Positions 35,010-47,055 are shown, counted from the stretch's first letter. The stretch is 64,000 nucleotides of DNA from Microbotryomycetes sp. JL201 (GCA_033819885.1 JAQYUZ010000015.1:1-64000); one strand, 5' to 3'. The notes: generated by a model not told the origin, from the sequence alone. A program made the numbers and translations.

Positions 35010-37098
35010 CTATTCCATAAACTCTAGTCTCGAGTGTACTACAGCGTGTCTTGCCATTAAATGTTTGACCACATCTCTCGAACTCGACACGCAACCTTCC
35101 AACAACGGAATCCCTTCAGCGCACCAAGAACCAACAAACCAAACATTGTCCAACCCTTGTAAATCGCCTTGTTTGCACCGTTCGACGTCCTCTTTGTCGG
35201 CCTTGTCGGATAAACAAGGCAAGATGAACCTGTGCAAAGCTTGATTGCCTGTTTGACTCAGGACAGCACGTTCGTACCACGTCTCTGATAAGACTCGCGT
35301 AGGATCAATCTGAACCAATGGATTTGTGGTTTGCAATACCATGGTTGGTCCTCTGTCGTTCTCGTTCTTGTATTCGCACCGTCGGGAGTCGAGTTTGGGA
35401 TGGGTTCTTGAAAGGATGTGGGTTGCTTGAATCCAAGTTTTGGGGACAACTTTATCTGATCCGTGATCCATCAAATCTCGCTTGGCATCCAGACCGTTCT
35501 TTGCTCGTGCAAACGAGGCCAGGTTCAGATCCCGCCTGTCCCGCTCGTCTAGTGGCAAGATTGAACAGTCCGTGTGGTTGACGACAAACGTACGGTGGTA
35601 CGTAAATGCGTTCAGTGCACTCGAACGTTCCTTTGTTTGAGCAGTCTGACGAGAAACGGTCGACAAAAGGCGAGAGGCTTGGTTCGCCTGGGTCGCAAAC
35701 ACGATGTGGTCGAAAGGTCCGAATGTATCCTTGTCCGTCGCAAGCATGATTCGCAATTGACCGACGTCATCAGTCGAATATGTGATGGACGTTATAGGCG
35801 AGCCCAGATGAATGTTGTCTGGTGAAATGGGTTGCGCCAACCGCTGGACTACTTGTCGCACGCCGACGGATGCTACATAATGACTTGACAGAAAAGTCGA
35901 GACGATATAATCTGCCAGCACAGGCATGTCAACAGCCGCCTCCTTTGACGACTGCACGAAGCTCACCCAGTAACCCGCACACGGGCATGTCGGCTGCTTC
36001 GTGGCGTCCAACTGTGCACACGGCCGCGTACAACGGCACGAGAACTTCATCGCGCATCGCACGCCACACCATATGACGGTCGCACCAATCTTGTAATGAC
36101 TCGTTGGCGACGTGCTTGACGCCTAACCGCGATCCGAGCGCTTTCAAACGCCTCAACGTCCGACTTTTCGGCGGCCTTACGCTATTCAGACCGCAACGCA
36201 CATAGACATTTGCGAGTGCGACAATGTAAAGGTAGGAGAGTGATAGCAGGATAAGGTGCAGCGAGTACTGTGCTTTGCGGAACAGAGACGTCCGACCCAA
36301 ATGAGACGGAAATGCGAGTGGCGGCCACACGAAGCCTGACGAGCCTTCGTACAAGAATTGTGTCGATTGGGGAGGCCGAGACAGCAATGACGGGTCCTGT
36401 ACATCGGCGTTGACGTCGTCGGAATCAGAATCGGACAGTGCACTGTATGGTGGCGGCGGTGGCGATGGAGCGGGTAGCCTGATGCGAGCGCTGTCCTCGT
36501 CGCTGCGTGCCAGGCGCGAGAACGAGTATGAAAAGTCGGACTTGCGCAAGTCAATCTTCAAGTGATTGTACAGCTTCATGACGAGGCTGTGTGAGCCTGC
36601 AGATGCAAGAGATACGCGGCCAAAGTTGAGCGAGCTCGGGCCTCTGTCTGCGCGGAGGGGCGAATCGGCGACTGACCGCCGTTAACGGAGCGCATGGGCG
36701 AGTCTACCCTCAAGTCGGTGCCGCCGGGGCTCGTGACCGAAATGGACGAGCTGTCCATGCCGAGCTGGTCGCTCTGTAGCCGTTGTGCAGGAGCGCACGA
36801 ACGCGGAGAAGCGCGAGGTCCAAACGTCAGCTCGCGTGTTTCCATGGCGAGCAAGACGGAGGCACGCGCACCTTTTCAAACAGTTGGACATTCGCGCGAA
36901 CCTCTGAGCCATCTTGACGCGTGAAGGAGCCCGTCGTGAGGCTGTAGGCCGTCACGAGACCGGCCAGGCTGCGCGGATCCATTCCAATCCAAGCGCGCGT
37001 CAGACACCTGGGCAACAGCAGCGCGAGACAGTGGGCAAGACTGACCCTGTACCTATCACTGCCACTTGTACGTCGCTGTCGCGCGTGCATGCCGTCAT
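35010..37098 (-). CDS. FAD-dependent amine-oxidase-like protein with internal membrane helix
   Basis: Exons 37098-37046, 36968-36872, 36773-36677, 36596-35967 and 35911-35010 give 592 codons. The dinucleotide-binding motif VAVIGTGLAGLVTAYSL spans the first intron. It is followed by LFEKSDQLGMDSSSISV and SMRSVNGGSHSLVMKLYNHL, typical of fungal flavin amine-oxidase-like proteins. A hydrophobic helix (residues about 195-220, LHLILLSLSYLYIVALANVY) lies in the middle, as in many of these homologues. The C-terminal flavin-contact region contains NVWFVGSWCAEGIPLLEGC. The substrate is unknown. The start is 75 bp from the divergent COQ9 start, so the two share a promoter. Family assignment is firm, function is not. 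Confidence 0.88.
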
Positions 37099-37173
37099 TG
37101 CGGGACAGGATGGGAGCGAATGCAAAACGGCCTCGTTCGATGGCGACGCACAGGCCCCTCGACGGCCACGACA

Positions 37174-38226
37174 ATGCGTTCGGCTGCTTGCCGTGCCCGT
37201 CGCACGCCATCCACCTCGGCGACCACGACGATGGCCGCGACGACTCCACTCGCAACGCGACTGCTGCAATGCGCGCTGCCACTCGTGCCAGAGCTCGGTT
37301 TCACTACGCAGACGCTCGTCGCAGCCGCCGCACGCAACCTCGAAGCGCCTTTGGACGGACAGGTGACTGAGCGCACAATTCACTCGCTCTTCCCGTCCCC
37401 TGCAGCGACAGACAGAGACGGCTTGTGGCGCAGGCGATCACTCAAGCGCAGCGAGCTCATCGCAGACGCACACGGCCATGGCCCACGCAGAGACAGAACT
37501 GGGCCGGCAAAGGCATTGTTGGAACATTGGCTCGGCGAAGGCAGGCGGCAAATGGCGAACGCTGTCTTCGAGAGGCGGCAGCAGCAGCAGCACTCCAATA
37601 AGACGGACCGAACGCCGAGATCGACGGCAGACACTTCGAACGCTCTGGTCAGACACGGCATCAGACACAGACTGAATCACAACAGACCCGTGCTCGACAC
37701 GTTGACCGAGGTACGGGGCGCAACGAGGAGTCATCTCATTCGACACCTTTCCAAATCGATTGACGCGTTCATACTGCAGGATCTCGCCCTGCTGAGCGCA
37801 CCATCGTCGCAAGATCTAGTATCACTGACCCGATTTCTACCTTTCGCTTCTCCATCGCCGTACTTGGCTCACGTGGCAAGGATCGCGCACGATCTCGCAA
37901 AAGCAAGCGGAGACGAGTCGCAAGGCGTAAGCACTCTAGCCATCTCCGCTGAATCACACGCTTTACTCATCAGCTGCCTCCCACAGCTCGATTGGTACGC
38001 AGTCCGAGCGAGGATAGGAACAGCCTACGGCGCAGCGGAATTGCATCTGCTCTCGCCGTCGTCAAGAAGCTTGCCGATAGACGAAAGGTTAGAATCATCG
38101 TACGAGGTGGCAGACAAAGTTTTACAGAGGTCAGGCGAGCTAGGACAGTCCGTAGAGGGCGCGACTCTATTTGGCAGGTGGGTCGGAAAGAGTTGGGCGG
38201 GCATGGGTCGAAGTCTAGGTTTGTAG
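37174..38226 (+). CDS. COQ9: COQ9-like ubiquinone biosynthesis protein, mitochondrial
   Basis: Two exons (37174-37710, 37780-38226) give 327 codons. The Arg-rich N-terminus (MRSAACRARRTPSTSATT) is a good mitochondrial presequence; an upstream in-frame ATG at 37120 is possible but less presequence-like. COQ9 family segments are CALPLVPELGFTTQTLVAAA, SLFP, PAKALLEHWLGEGRRQM, PVLDTLTEDLALL and the C-terminal DWYAVRARIGTAYGAAELHL. COQ9 binds lipid and supports COQ7 in the matrix-side CoQ synthome. An Arg-rich insertion of about 35 residues separates SLFP from the next helix. The 69-nt intron is in frame and free of stops, so retention would give a longer protein; conservation favours removal. Confidence 0.88.
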   Translation: MRSAACRARRTPSTSATTTMAATTPLATRLLQCALPLVPELGFTTQTLVAAAARNLEAPLDGQVTERTIHSLFPSPAATDRDGLWRRRSLKRSELIADAHGHGPRRDRTGPAKALLEHWLGEGRRQMANAVFERRQQQQHSNKTDRTPRSTADTSNALVRHGIRHRLNHNRPVLDTLTEVRGATRSHLIRHLSKSIDAFILQDLALLSAPSSQDLVSLTRFLPFASPSPYLAHVARIAHDLAKASGDESQGVSTLAISAESHALLISCLPQLDWYAVRARIGTAYGAAELHLLSPSSRSLPIDERLESSYEVADKVLQRSGELGQSVEGATLFGRWVGKSWAGMGRSLGL

Positions 38227-38408
38227 GCATTGTGACTGTTGACAACCAGCTTGATCATCGTGATCGTTGACGAATAACCTCGATCGTTCGGCGCAAACCC
38301 GATGCTGGCGAGTTTCGCCGTCCTGCATACAGGAGTCGATGGGCCGCGGACTTGAGGCCAATTTATTCCCTACTCTGAAGAAAATCGACGTCAGCTCACG
38401 ACCATGCG

Positions 38409-40328
38409 ATGGCCTTCTGGCGATCAATACCTGCAGCGTCAGACGTGTTGACTGATGAGCATGAGCCAGCATATCGTCGACGACAACAATCTCCAGAGTG
38501 TGAACGTGGGAGATCGCGTCATGCAGCAGCGGAACCGCCGCGAAGTCGCAGCAAGAGTGTCAAGGGAACTTTGAAGCATTTAATGTGGAGAAGCAAGTCA
38601 AGAGGTAGAGCAGCGCAAGTCGATCGCGACTTGCAGGACCCACGGATTCGGCCATTTCAGTTGGCTGAAAGTGAAATGCCCGTCGACGAAGCTACGAATC
38701 TGTCGGACGCCCAACTAGTATCTCCCGACGTTATTTCAAGTCAGGAAAGAAGTGACCCTCCACATCGTCAGCCTTCCATCTTCAGAGACCGGGGCACGGG
38801 CCAGACACACGAGCCGAGGCCAAGGTTCGAGCCACTGGTGAATCTGTTGGCAGATGATCACAGCCCATCAGGTGTGCACAGTAACGCGGGCATTCAGCAC
38901 GACGTCGACCACAACCTGACGTCAGATGTCGAAGGACGTGATCTCGACAGGTCTCGATTGGTCGAATCGTCGAGACCGCCTTCTTATCACAGTCCAATAT
39001 CTCCTGAGCATGCTCCAGCCGGACTAGCCAATCTGGGCAACACTTGCTACCTGGCGGCTGTCATGCAAGCGTTGCGTGTTATCGAGGAGGTGGAGCATTT
39101 GCTTCCCCGCGGCGATTACAAGAACTATCTCGAGGCAAAGTTAACGAAGGGACCTCTGTGCAAGGTGAGATGATCGACGGCAGGCTTTTCGTGCGCTCTA
39201 ACGCACTCCCAGGCGACAGCTCGTTTGATGCGAGCCATGAGCACAAACGTTGACGCCGCTGTCGCACCGTCCGCTTTTCATGTGCGTGATCGTGCTGCGA
39301 ATCGTTGCTCGCACTCAAATTGTGCCCTACAGAAAACGTTTTGCGCCATTCGACCAGACTTCAACTCGAATGGCCAGTTTGACGCTCAAGAGTATCTTAC
39401 CGTACTGCTGGAGACTTTGCACGATGAGCTGAATCAGTCGGTCGACCCGAGCAGACCTGTTCCGCGGTCCGTTCAAGACCAGCAAGCCCTTGAAACCTGG
39501 CCCGAGTCGGTCGCAGCTCAGGCCGAATGGTCACGATACTTGGAAAGCAACGACTCGCCAATCGCTGACCTCTTTACTGGGCAATTTCGGAGCAGAGTCA
39601 AGTGTCAGTCGTGCGGGACAACTTCTACCACTTTCGACGTGTACCAAACGCTGTCGCTGCCAATGACAGAGCACGACCGGGGCCCCATCGAGCTAGCCGA
39701 GTGTTTCAATGCACTTCTGGAGGCGGAAATGCTAGAAGGAGGCGACGCTTGGTATGTCGCTTCTGATCGCGGCTGCCTGCTCGAGCTGAAGCTGCTGCAG
39801 GTCTTGTCCCTGTTGTCGAAGACGGACGGTCGCCGCAAAATGGATGTCAATTTCCCGGCTTCCACCAATCCTCATCATCCACTTTAGAAGATTTTCGTCT
39901 TCCGACTTTGCTTCGTCGTCACTGGAAACTCTGACGAAGCCAATCGACGTTTCAGTCACGGAAAAGCTCGACCTTTCTGATGTACTACCAAAGCCGGCTT
40001 CAGATTTCTCAAACCGGATTAATAGCTCGCCAAATGATGAGCTCATGTCTGCAAGCAGAGGCAACGCCGAGTTTGAGCTTTGCGCGATCGTCAAGCACAA
40101 GGCCGAAGGCCAAGCGCAAGAGCAGTCCGCATTCGGTCATTGTGAGTATTTATGAGTGCAAACGACCACAAAAACTGACTCGCCCGAGCCTCAGATACGG
40201 CAGTCATAAAAACTGAAGGCGAATGGTTCGAAGCAGATGACGATTATGTTACGCCAGTCGACGTAGATTACGTCAAGCATTACAGCAAAGGCGCGTATCT
40301 TTTGTTCTACAGGTGGATACCGAGATAG
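38409..40328 (+). CDS. Ubiquitin-specific protease (USP family), second
   Basis: Five exons (38409-39164, 39213-39281, 39333-39751, 39801-40141, 40195-40328) give 572 codons. About 205 N-terminal residues are disordered and charged (Arg/Ser-rich). The USP fold begins with AGLANLGNTCYLAAVMQAL (catalytic Cys), then GQFDAQEYLTVLLETLHDEL, VKCQSCGTTSTTF, SRLPPILIIHFRRF and the His box GHYTAV. The zinc-ribbon second half reads SCPCCRRRT instead of CPKCKxxR. The last exons end at YSKGAYLLFYRWIP, the usual USP ending. It looks active; substrates are unknown. It is not a tandem copy of the Doa4-like gene. Confidence 0.9.
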
Positions 40329-40783
40329 ATTTGAAATGTACTTGACTGTACTTGACGCGCTCTAGCGAATTTCTCGTGCTACTGATGAAAGGCTGCATCT
40401 GTCGAGGCAAAGACGACAAGAGCGTGCTGAGCAAGGCGTAATCAACTTTGCTCTACACGAAGCGCTGGTTGGGTCGTCAAATGCAAGAAAGTCAGGCGCG
40501 CGAGAGAGCACATCTGTCGAGAACTTGAACTTGGTGTTCTTAGCTGGACAACTTGTCGAGGACAAGCCGCGTCCGCTGTCTATGCCCGAAGTTCTGACAT
40601 CCAATTGTGCCCTTTGTTGCGAGGCAGAAAATGCAAGCATTTCCAGATGAATTGGTGAGCTCGGGCCTCTCGCTTTCCACATCTTTCTCTTGCTGGGCAC
40701 CCATGTCCGACAAGCCAGTCTGGTCCGACCTCAAGCAAAAGAGGAACTCGAGAGCTACGTCGAGTCATGCCGCAATAGCTTCA
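40329..40783 (+). other. Upstream region of the SMYD gene with unexplained open frames
   Basis: 455 bases between the USP stop and the ATG chosen for the next gene. Two plus-strand frames are open for long parts of it, one with CALCCEAENA and the other continuous with the SMYD frame. This may hold 5' exons of the SMYD gene or only leader sequence. Confidence 0.4.
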
Positions 40784-42954
40784 ATGTCTGCGTTGCCTGC
40801 AGAACCGAGCAGGAGCGGAGTGATAGATGCTGCAGAAGCTGCACTCCGCAATGAGCAAATCAGCCGTTCGCAGCAATTGGCAGAATTCAAGCGTGAGCTC
40901 ATTCGTCTCGTGCGACACAATACGTGGAATGATACTTTCGTTCCCGGCCAGTCCGTGACTTGCCCGACACTGTCCAAGTTAAGCAAAGCCCGGGCAAAGG
41001 ACGCGGAGTATTCGCAAGAGTTGACATCAAAGCAGGCGAGTCTACCGCTGTCTCTGCAATGTAGCCTGCAGAGCGCTGATACGGCCCCGCTCAGGCCCCA
41101 TTTTGAGCACTCGGCCAACGGCCGTGTTGAACGACACGGAAGTCGGTCAACGTTGCAACTACTGCTTCAGATCTGGTGAAGAGCTTGCCGAAGAAGCGAC
41201 ATCTGCTGCCGTCATAAGCGGAGGTCGAACTACATTGGAAAACTTCGTTCGATCCACTTCACTCGAGATGGAGCCGGCAAAGGCGCTCGAACGCTGCACT
41301 GCCTGCAAGGCAATGCGGTATTGTGGCAATAGGCATCAAAAGCAAGATTGGCCAGTCCATAAATACGAGTGCAAGGCAATTCAGGAGTACATGCGGCAAC
41401 GAAAAGATCCACTCTCACGGGAATTGCCACCTGCTTATTCCCGACTCGCTGCAAGAGTGCTGTGGTCAAGGAGCTTGAACGAAGGCGAGGCGTTCGTCAG
41501 TCATCCATTTCTCTGGCTTCTGCCTTTCGCCTGTCCTGACTCGCATCCTCAGTGGCAAGAGTTTCAGTCGCTCAATACCAGTGAGCGGCCCAGGCTGAGC
41601 AAGCATTCGCGTCACGAGTACTTATGAAGTCTGTAAAGATGCCTCTCAGCTGCAGGAATGGCAGCAAACCACCTATTACCGTACATCGATGCAACTTGCC
41701 GCTTTCGTCGGTGAATCTACACTGAGAAAGAGCGCTTCTTCGGGGAAAGATATGCTTGACTTGTGCTCCCGGACTCATTCAAATGCGCATCAGCTCGGAA
41801 ACTTGAGGCAGGACGACATCGGTGTGGCGCTATCGCCTACAGCCGCCATCTTCAATCACGACTGCTCGCCAAATGCGGCGGTTGTTTACCATTCGAGCAG
41901 CGACGGCGACAACTTCTTGAGAATCATGGCATTGCGTGATATCAGAGCAGGAGAAGAAGTCTGCCTGTCGTACATTGACAACACTTGGCCTCGATGGAAA
42001 AGGCAAGCCGTCTTGCTCAAGCAGTATCAGTTTGAATGTAGGTGTTCCTTGTGCGGTGACTCGGAAGCGATCGAAAAAGATCCCCGAGACGCACTCTTTT
42101 GCCCTCGACCGAGCTGTACAGCAGCCGCCAACGTCAGAGGTTAGTCGAGCATACTCGGCCTTATGTCAGATTAGGTTCTAATTTTCAGCTGTGTCCAGTG
42201 TCTGATATTTGGGCCGGTCCCTCAACGCCAGAGACGCCCACTGAGGTTGACGCCAGATGTGCTTCGGGTCACGACTTTCAGATTGATACAGTCAAGGCTC
42301 GCACGGCGTGCGGACTCGCAGAGCGTCTGCTCGAGAATGAGCAATCGCTGTGGGCTGAAGATAGTCGGTCTTGCTGATGTCGACGCCGGTGAGAATCAAG
42401 CTGACGCCATCGGGTCGGTAGCACAAAGCCGAGACCGCAAATTGCTCACTTCGCGCTTGCGAGAACAACTCGCGCTCGGTGCATCGGCCAACTTCAAACA
42501 AGCCACTTCGACGTATCCTCTGTCTGGTGTCATGAGCTCGTGGACATCGACGAGGTCCGATGTTGCAGAGTTCCAGGAAGCGCTTGTGCTTTCGGACATG
42601 CTCGTCACAGCCTTTGAACCGATCCTCGGCGCCAGTCATGGACTCGTCGCCCAAAAAGCTGCCTTTCACCACGAGCTCGGTCTCAGTTTGCTCATGGCCG
42701 AAGGATCCGACCCGCGAAAATTTGACCGAGAACAATGGAGCAAATTGTTTGCGTCAGCAGCAAGAGCACTCGAATACACGGAACGAGCGTATGGTCGGGA
42801 CTCTTTCATTTGGCAGAGCGCGCATCGCAAATTTGCCAACATTTGCTTCATCGCTGGAGCCACTCGGTCTTCCGGACCGGGCGACCAAGATGTGCTCTGG
42901 CTGGGAGAAAGGATGTGCAAGGATCTTGGACATACTGCCTCTCTTCTCCGGTAG
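40784..42954 (+). CDS. SET-MYND (SMYD-type) protein, probable methyltransferase
   Basis: Seven exons (40784-40904, 40952-41035, 41095-41495, 41553-41580, 41630-42132, 42189-42363, 42422-42954) give 614 codons. The split SET domain starts with SPGKGRGVFARVDIKAG and ILSTRPTAVL. The MYND zinc finger follows (CNYCFRSGEE, then RCTACKAMRYCGNRHQKQDW). The SET core has FNHDCSPNA and AGEEVCLSYID, with post-SET cysteines CRCSLCGD. The C-terminus is helical, as in other SMYD proteins. Cofactor and tyrosine motifs are intact, so SAM-dependent lysine methylation is likely, but the target is unknown. The second intron (41036-41094) needs a GC donor to give IKAG-PILSTRP. The first intron is weak, and the start could lie further upstream. 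Confidence 0.8.
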
Positions 42955-43600
42955 AACGGCTGCGCCAATGATGGAACGAATTGTCGCCACGAAGCAATTG
43001 CTCCCTTTTGGGAAGCTACGAAACTCGGAACGTCTACACACCCTACAATTCACGGGATGACGGCCATGGAGCAGATGAGCAGGCGACGACACTCGCACGT
43101 GCGTGGGTTGTCCTTCTTGCTCATCACAAGCCAGGCAGCTGTGCTCGCTGAGGTATTGAAGCTCGTGTTGACCCAGAGCACTCGGGTTTCGCGCGAGCAC
43201 AATCAGAACCAGTCGAACTGTACAAGTCTTGCAAATTGCAGTGGCTTCAATTGCCAAGTTCAACTTGTCGAGTGCGTCGAAGGATCCAGTTCAACGCAGA
43301 ATTTAATCGTGAGCTTGCGAGAAGAAAAAAAAATTACGTTTGTCGACTGCGTCTTCGAGTTTCTGAGCCGACGGGAATCAGCATTCTGTACAAGGCTGTA
43401 CTGAAATAACCTGAATGCAAACTATGGGCTTCGAGGCAGATTCGTGGCCGAACGACGGCTCGTAGCTCTGGCCAGCCGAATTATGCTACCGAGAGCATCT
43501 CCGACCACATGCACAGTGGAACTCGTCAACGAAGCAAGTCCAGCTGTTTTCAAGGGCAGCAAACTCGGTCGCTGTACGTCCTTAGAAATCCGATCTGGCG
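42955..43600. other. Convergent intergenic region with unassigned open frames
   Basis: About 650 bases between two convergent genes. Plus-strand frames show peptide-like stretches such as VYTPYNSRDDGHG, but no frame carries through and no family is recognised. It may be a long 3' untranslated region or a decayed gene. Confidence 0.45.
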
Positions 43601-45745
43601 CTAATCTGGGAGCCTGTTCAGAAGCTGGTCAGCCTGAGACGCCGAGAGGTGGCAGGACCTCGAACCGACCTCTTGATGATACAGAGCTAGACCCTCCTCA
43701 GTCAAGCGCTCGATGGTCCGCACCTCTGCATCATACTGGCGCATGAGATGATTCATCTCGGCGCAAACAACGTTCAAGACCGTGTCGTAACGAGCCTCTT
43801 GCTCTTGATCGCCATGCTGATCGAACCTCGCATGTTCTGACAACGTAAGACCTGCTATCGCGATCAAGTTCTAAGTCGTTGCAATGAGAGATTGCAATGT
43901 CAGCCGAGTGTTGCACGAGTACTGGACCCGTTAACTAAGTACTGACTTGTGCAATGGCGAGAGCATGCGACAAATCGCACACTCTCTCATGCGCGTCCAA
44001 CAGCTTTTTCTCAGACTCAGACTCAGTCCCATTCATCACGTCCGAAGTCGATGTGTCCGAAACCCGGTCCTCACGCTGCATCGCTCGCAGTGCAATCCTG
44101 CACCGAGACGAGGACGCGTGCAGGTCTGAAAATGGCATGTTAGCAATGGGAGAGGGGTGCGAGGTAGAGCGACGCACCCGCTAGATGTCGCCTGAGTCTC
44201 AGAAGTTCTCTCTCCGCGTCTGCGTGACGTTCCGTTGCTTTTCCATATTCAAAGACGCTCTCAAATTGCCGCAACACTGTTGTCGCTTCGTCGGCGTCAA
44301 TGTTGAAGTCCGGATGCTTCACGCTTTCAAACGACAACGCGTCGCCATGACTGAGAACGCTTGCCAATTCTTTCTCGTCTTGAGTGCTCAAGAAAGCCCG
44401 AACTTGCTCCGAAGAGCGCAAAGCTGGATGGCTCGATACAGATCTCAGCCACCTCTCCAGGAGTGATCGTCGCGTTTCCAAGAATGTTTCATCCTCGTCG
44501 AAACTGAATCTTTTCGGCGGAAGGCCGAAGGTTTGACTCAGCGGAAAGAGGGCTGACAAAGATGTCTGAAGTCGAGCGAAATCACTGTACCTCCGAAAGA
44601 CTCGGACATGGTCGGCCAGTCCGTCTTCAGCGGCGTCGAAACGTGTCACGAGTTCGTACTGGACAAAATTGCCCTGTTCTGAACGGCGAAAGCTCTCGAC
44701 GACTGTCGTGAATGTTGGTACATCGACGTAATCCGGACCTTCGCCAATGACGATTTCGCAAAAGTCTTGCGACGAGGCCGTATGTGTCGGCGACGAGTTG
44801 CGAATCCATTGGATGATCGAATGCTGGGAATCTTTTGCAGTGAATTGCGTGCCCGCACCTGCGCGCAAAGGCTCCTGGCCGTCAAGACGTTCGCGTTCAG
44901 CTTCCTGCAACGCTAGAATTTCCTTCAAGTTCAGAGGCCGGTCGGGGGAAAGCTCGTCGCGCATTGGAAAAAGTTGATCTTTGAGAACGGAAAACGACAC
45001 ATTGTCCTGGATGGGAGGATTGCTCCGAACAGGCCTTTCAAGACCAAAAGGGCCTGCTTCTTCTGACCTGGCTTGACCAGTGGACCTCAGGACGTTGTCG
45101 TTCACCTCAGTCTCACGCCCTGCGTCCGTCAGCTGGCGGGATGAGCTAGCTCAGCGAGATTTTTTCCCGCCTCGGGGTACAACGTACCAAGCCTTGCGGG
45201 ATCATACCATCCTGTTCTTCGATGCATTCCAGGGACCACGACGGCTCCTTTCCTGCTTCCTCATCGAAGACTGGTTCACATTCACCGCTGGATAATCCGC
45301 CAAAATCGCACTGTCCTTGGTTAGGGAACAAGGTGGCGTCGAGCTCGAGCACAGGCCCTATTACTTTCGGCCTCGCCAGACCCGAAAGATGATCTTTTTG
45401 TCCGCTCAAATGCTCGCGGGCGAGGGCGTCGAAGTGGAGCGTAGCCCTCAACTTCGTGACCCGATCACGTGACGTGCCTGTCCGTGAGTCGCGAGGCGGT
45501 CTTTCATGTCGTTCGTCGTCTGACACGTTCAATGAAGGGGTGGTACGCGCGTCGTCAGGTGCACATGAAGTGTTCGACCCAGCTGAAGAAGGAACGCCAG
45601 GCCCGTCCTTCGTACCTATGTAAGCCGATCGGTCTCTCCCAGTACGAGCGGACGGCGTCTCAGTGATTGCTGAACGAGCTGACGAGGTCAAGTGCCAGGG
45701 TTTTGGTCGAGGAAGCGGCGGTCCGGCCTCGGGACCAACAGGCAT
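43601..45745 (-). CDS. PX-domain protein (sorting-nexin-like)
   Basis: Exons 45745-45188, 45111-44178, 44125-43947 and 43870-43601 give 646 codons; the first intron boundary at 45112 is the weakest. A disordered N-terminus of about 290 residues precedes the PX domain (VRVFRRYSDFARLQTSL, then GLPPKRFSFDEDETF, RRSLLERWLRSVSSHP), whose RRYSDF and Arg of RRSLLERWL bind phosphatidylinositol 3-phosphate. A long helical C-terminus (EYGKATERHADAERELLRL onward) resembles the BAR-like part of sorting nexins. It should act on endosomal membranes. It is divergent from the serine racemase gene (189 bp). Whether it belongs to the Snx41/Atg20 or Mvp1 group cannot be decided by eye. Confidence 0.82.
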
Positions 45746-45934
45746 CCTTCGTCGTAAACTGCAGCCGGCGCACCGCGGATTGCCGGAGCCAGCGTAATGT
45801 CAGAACTCGCGTGAGAGTAGGTGAGGGCACGAGGGCAGTCATGGCAGAGTGGATAGTCCGAGCTCAACTGCCGTGCACAGACCTCGGCGCACGGGCCCCG
45901 CCCCGGCGGGTTGTACTCCACCTTGCGCCCTGCT

Positions 45935-47055
45935 ATGTCCACAGTCCCACTGCCATTGACGCGAGAGTCTATCGAACATGCGCATTCTGTCATACGACCG
46001 CTCGTGCACAAGACTCCTCTGCTGACGAGTTCCAGCTTGAGCGAGCTCAGCGGAGGCAGAATCCTTCTCTTCAAGGCCGAGAATCTGCAGCGGGGCGGCG
46101 CATTCAAAGCCAGAGGAGCCACGTACAGCCTCGAGTGCCTCACGCCAGCAGAGCTGGCTCGCGGAGTCTGCACGCACTCGAGTGGAAACCATGCCGGAGC
46201 TCTGGCATTAGCTGCCAGGGCCAAACGCATTCCATGCTACATTGTTATGCCGCAGGACTCGGCCAAGCCCAAAATCGATGCGGCAAGAGCATATGGCGCC
46301 AGTATCACTTTTTGCGAACCGACAGCAGAAGACAGGCAAGCGACTCTCGATCGAATTCAGCAAGAGACCGGAGCCGTTTTTATCCCGCCATACGACGCCG
46401 TCAACACCATTCTCGGACAAGGTACAACATTCATCGAGATCGAAAGTCAAGCGAAGGAGCTAGGGCATGACAAGATAGCCGCGCTTGTAACTCCCGTGGG
46501 TGGCGGTGGCTTGTGTGGAGGGATATGCGTGGCAGCAAAAGGAACTGGAATACGGGTGTTTGCTGCAGGTCAGTGCGCTCCCCTATCAGCTTAACATGCC
46601 CAGCGTCCGCCTGATACTTGTTCTGAACGCGACCCAGAGCCGGCCGGTGCTGATGATTGCGCTAGGGGAATTGCGCAAGGGGAGCGAATTACAGCATTCA
46701 AGCCTAGTACTATTGCCGACGGTCTGAGGACTCCGGTCGGCAAGATAAATTTTCCCCTGATTCAGAGCAATGTCGAAGCCGTGCTCACGGTGACAGACGA
46801 GGTCAGCAGGCCGTCGATCGTACTAGGCCCGGACAGATGCTCATCTTGTTTGCCCAGTAGCAAATTATCGAGGCCCAAAGATTGCTGTGGGAGCGCATGA
46901 AGCTCGTCGTAGAGCCCAGTGGCGCGGTTGCGTTTGCTGCTGTTCGTTCTGACGCTTTCAAGGCTCTCAATATTGGTGGCCCTGTGGCAATCATCCTTTC
47001 TGGCGGCAATGTTGATCTGAGCAAGCCTTTGCCGTGGACGAGCACCCTTGTCTAA
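45935..47055 (+). CDS. Serine racemase / threonine dehydratase-like PLP enzyme
   Basis: Three exons (45935-46568, 46638-46801, 46861-47055) give 330 codons, the normal size of eukaryotic serine racemase. The PLP lysine is in GGAFKARGA (residues about 53-61). The substrate loop SSGNHAGALALAA, the phosphate-binding GGGGLCGG and the late EPSGAVAFAAV and SGGNVDL all fit fold-type II PLP enzymes. There is no C-terminal ACT domain, which separates it from biosynthetic Ilv1-type threonine deaminase. It should interconvert L- and D-serine and/or deaminate serine or threonine in the cytosol. The start is the first ATG in frame; frames to the left lack one. Confidence 0.92.

Noticed and set aside
45838-45935. 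tRNA-like start (ggcagagtgg) upstream of serine racemase
   Set aside because: It resembles a class II tRNA D arm, but no acceptor stem, anticodon arm or TTC loop can be paired.
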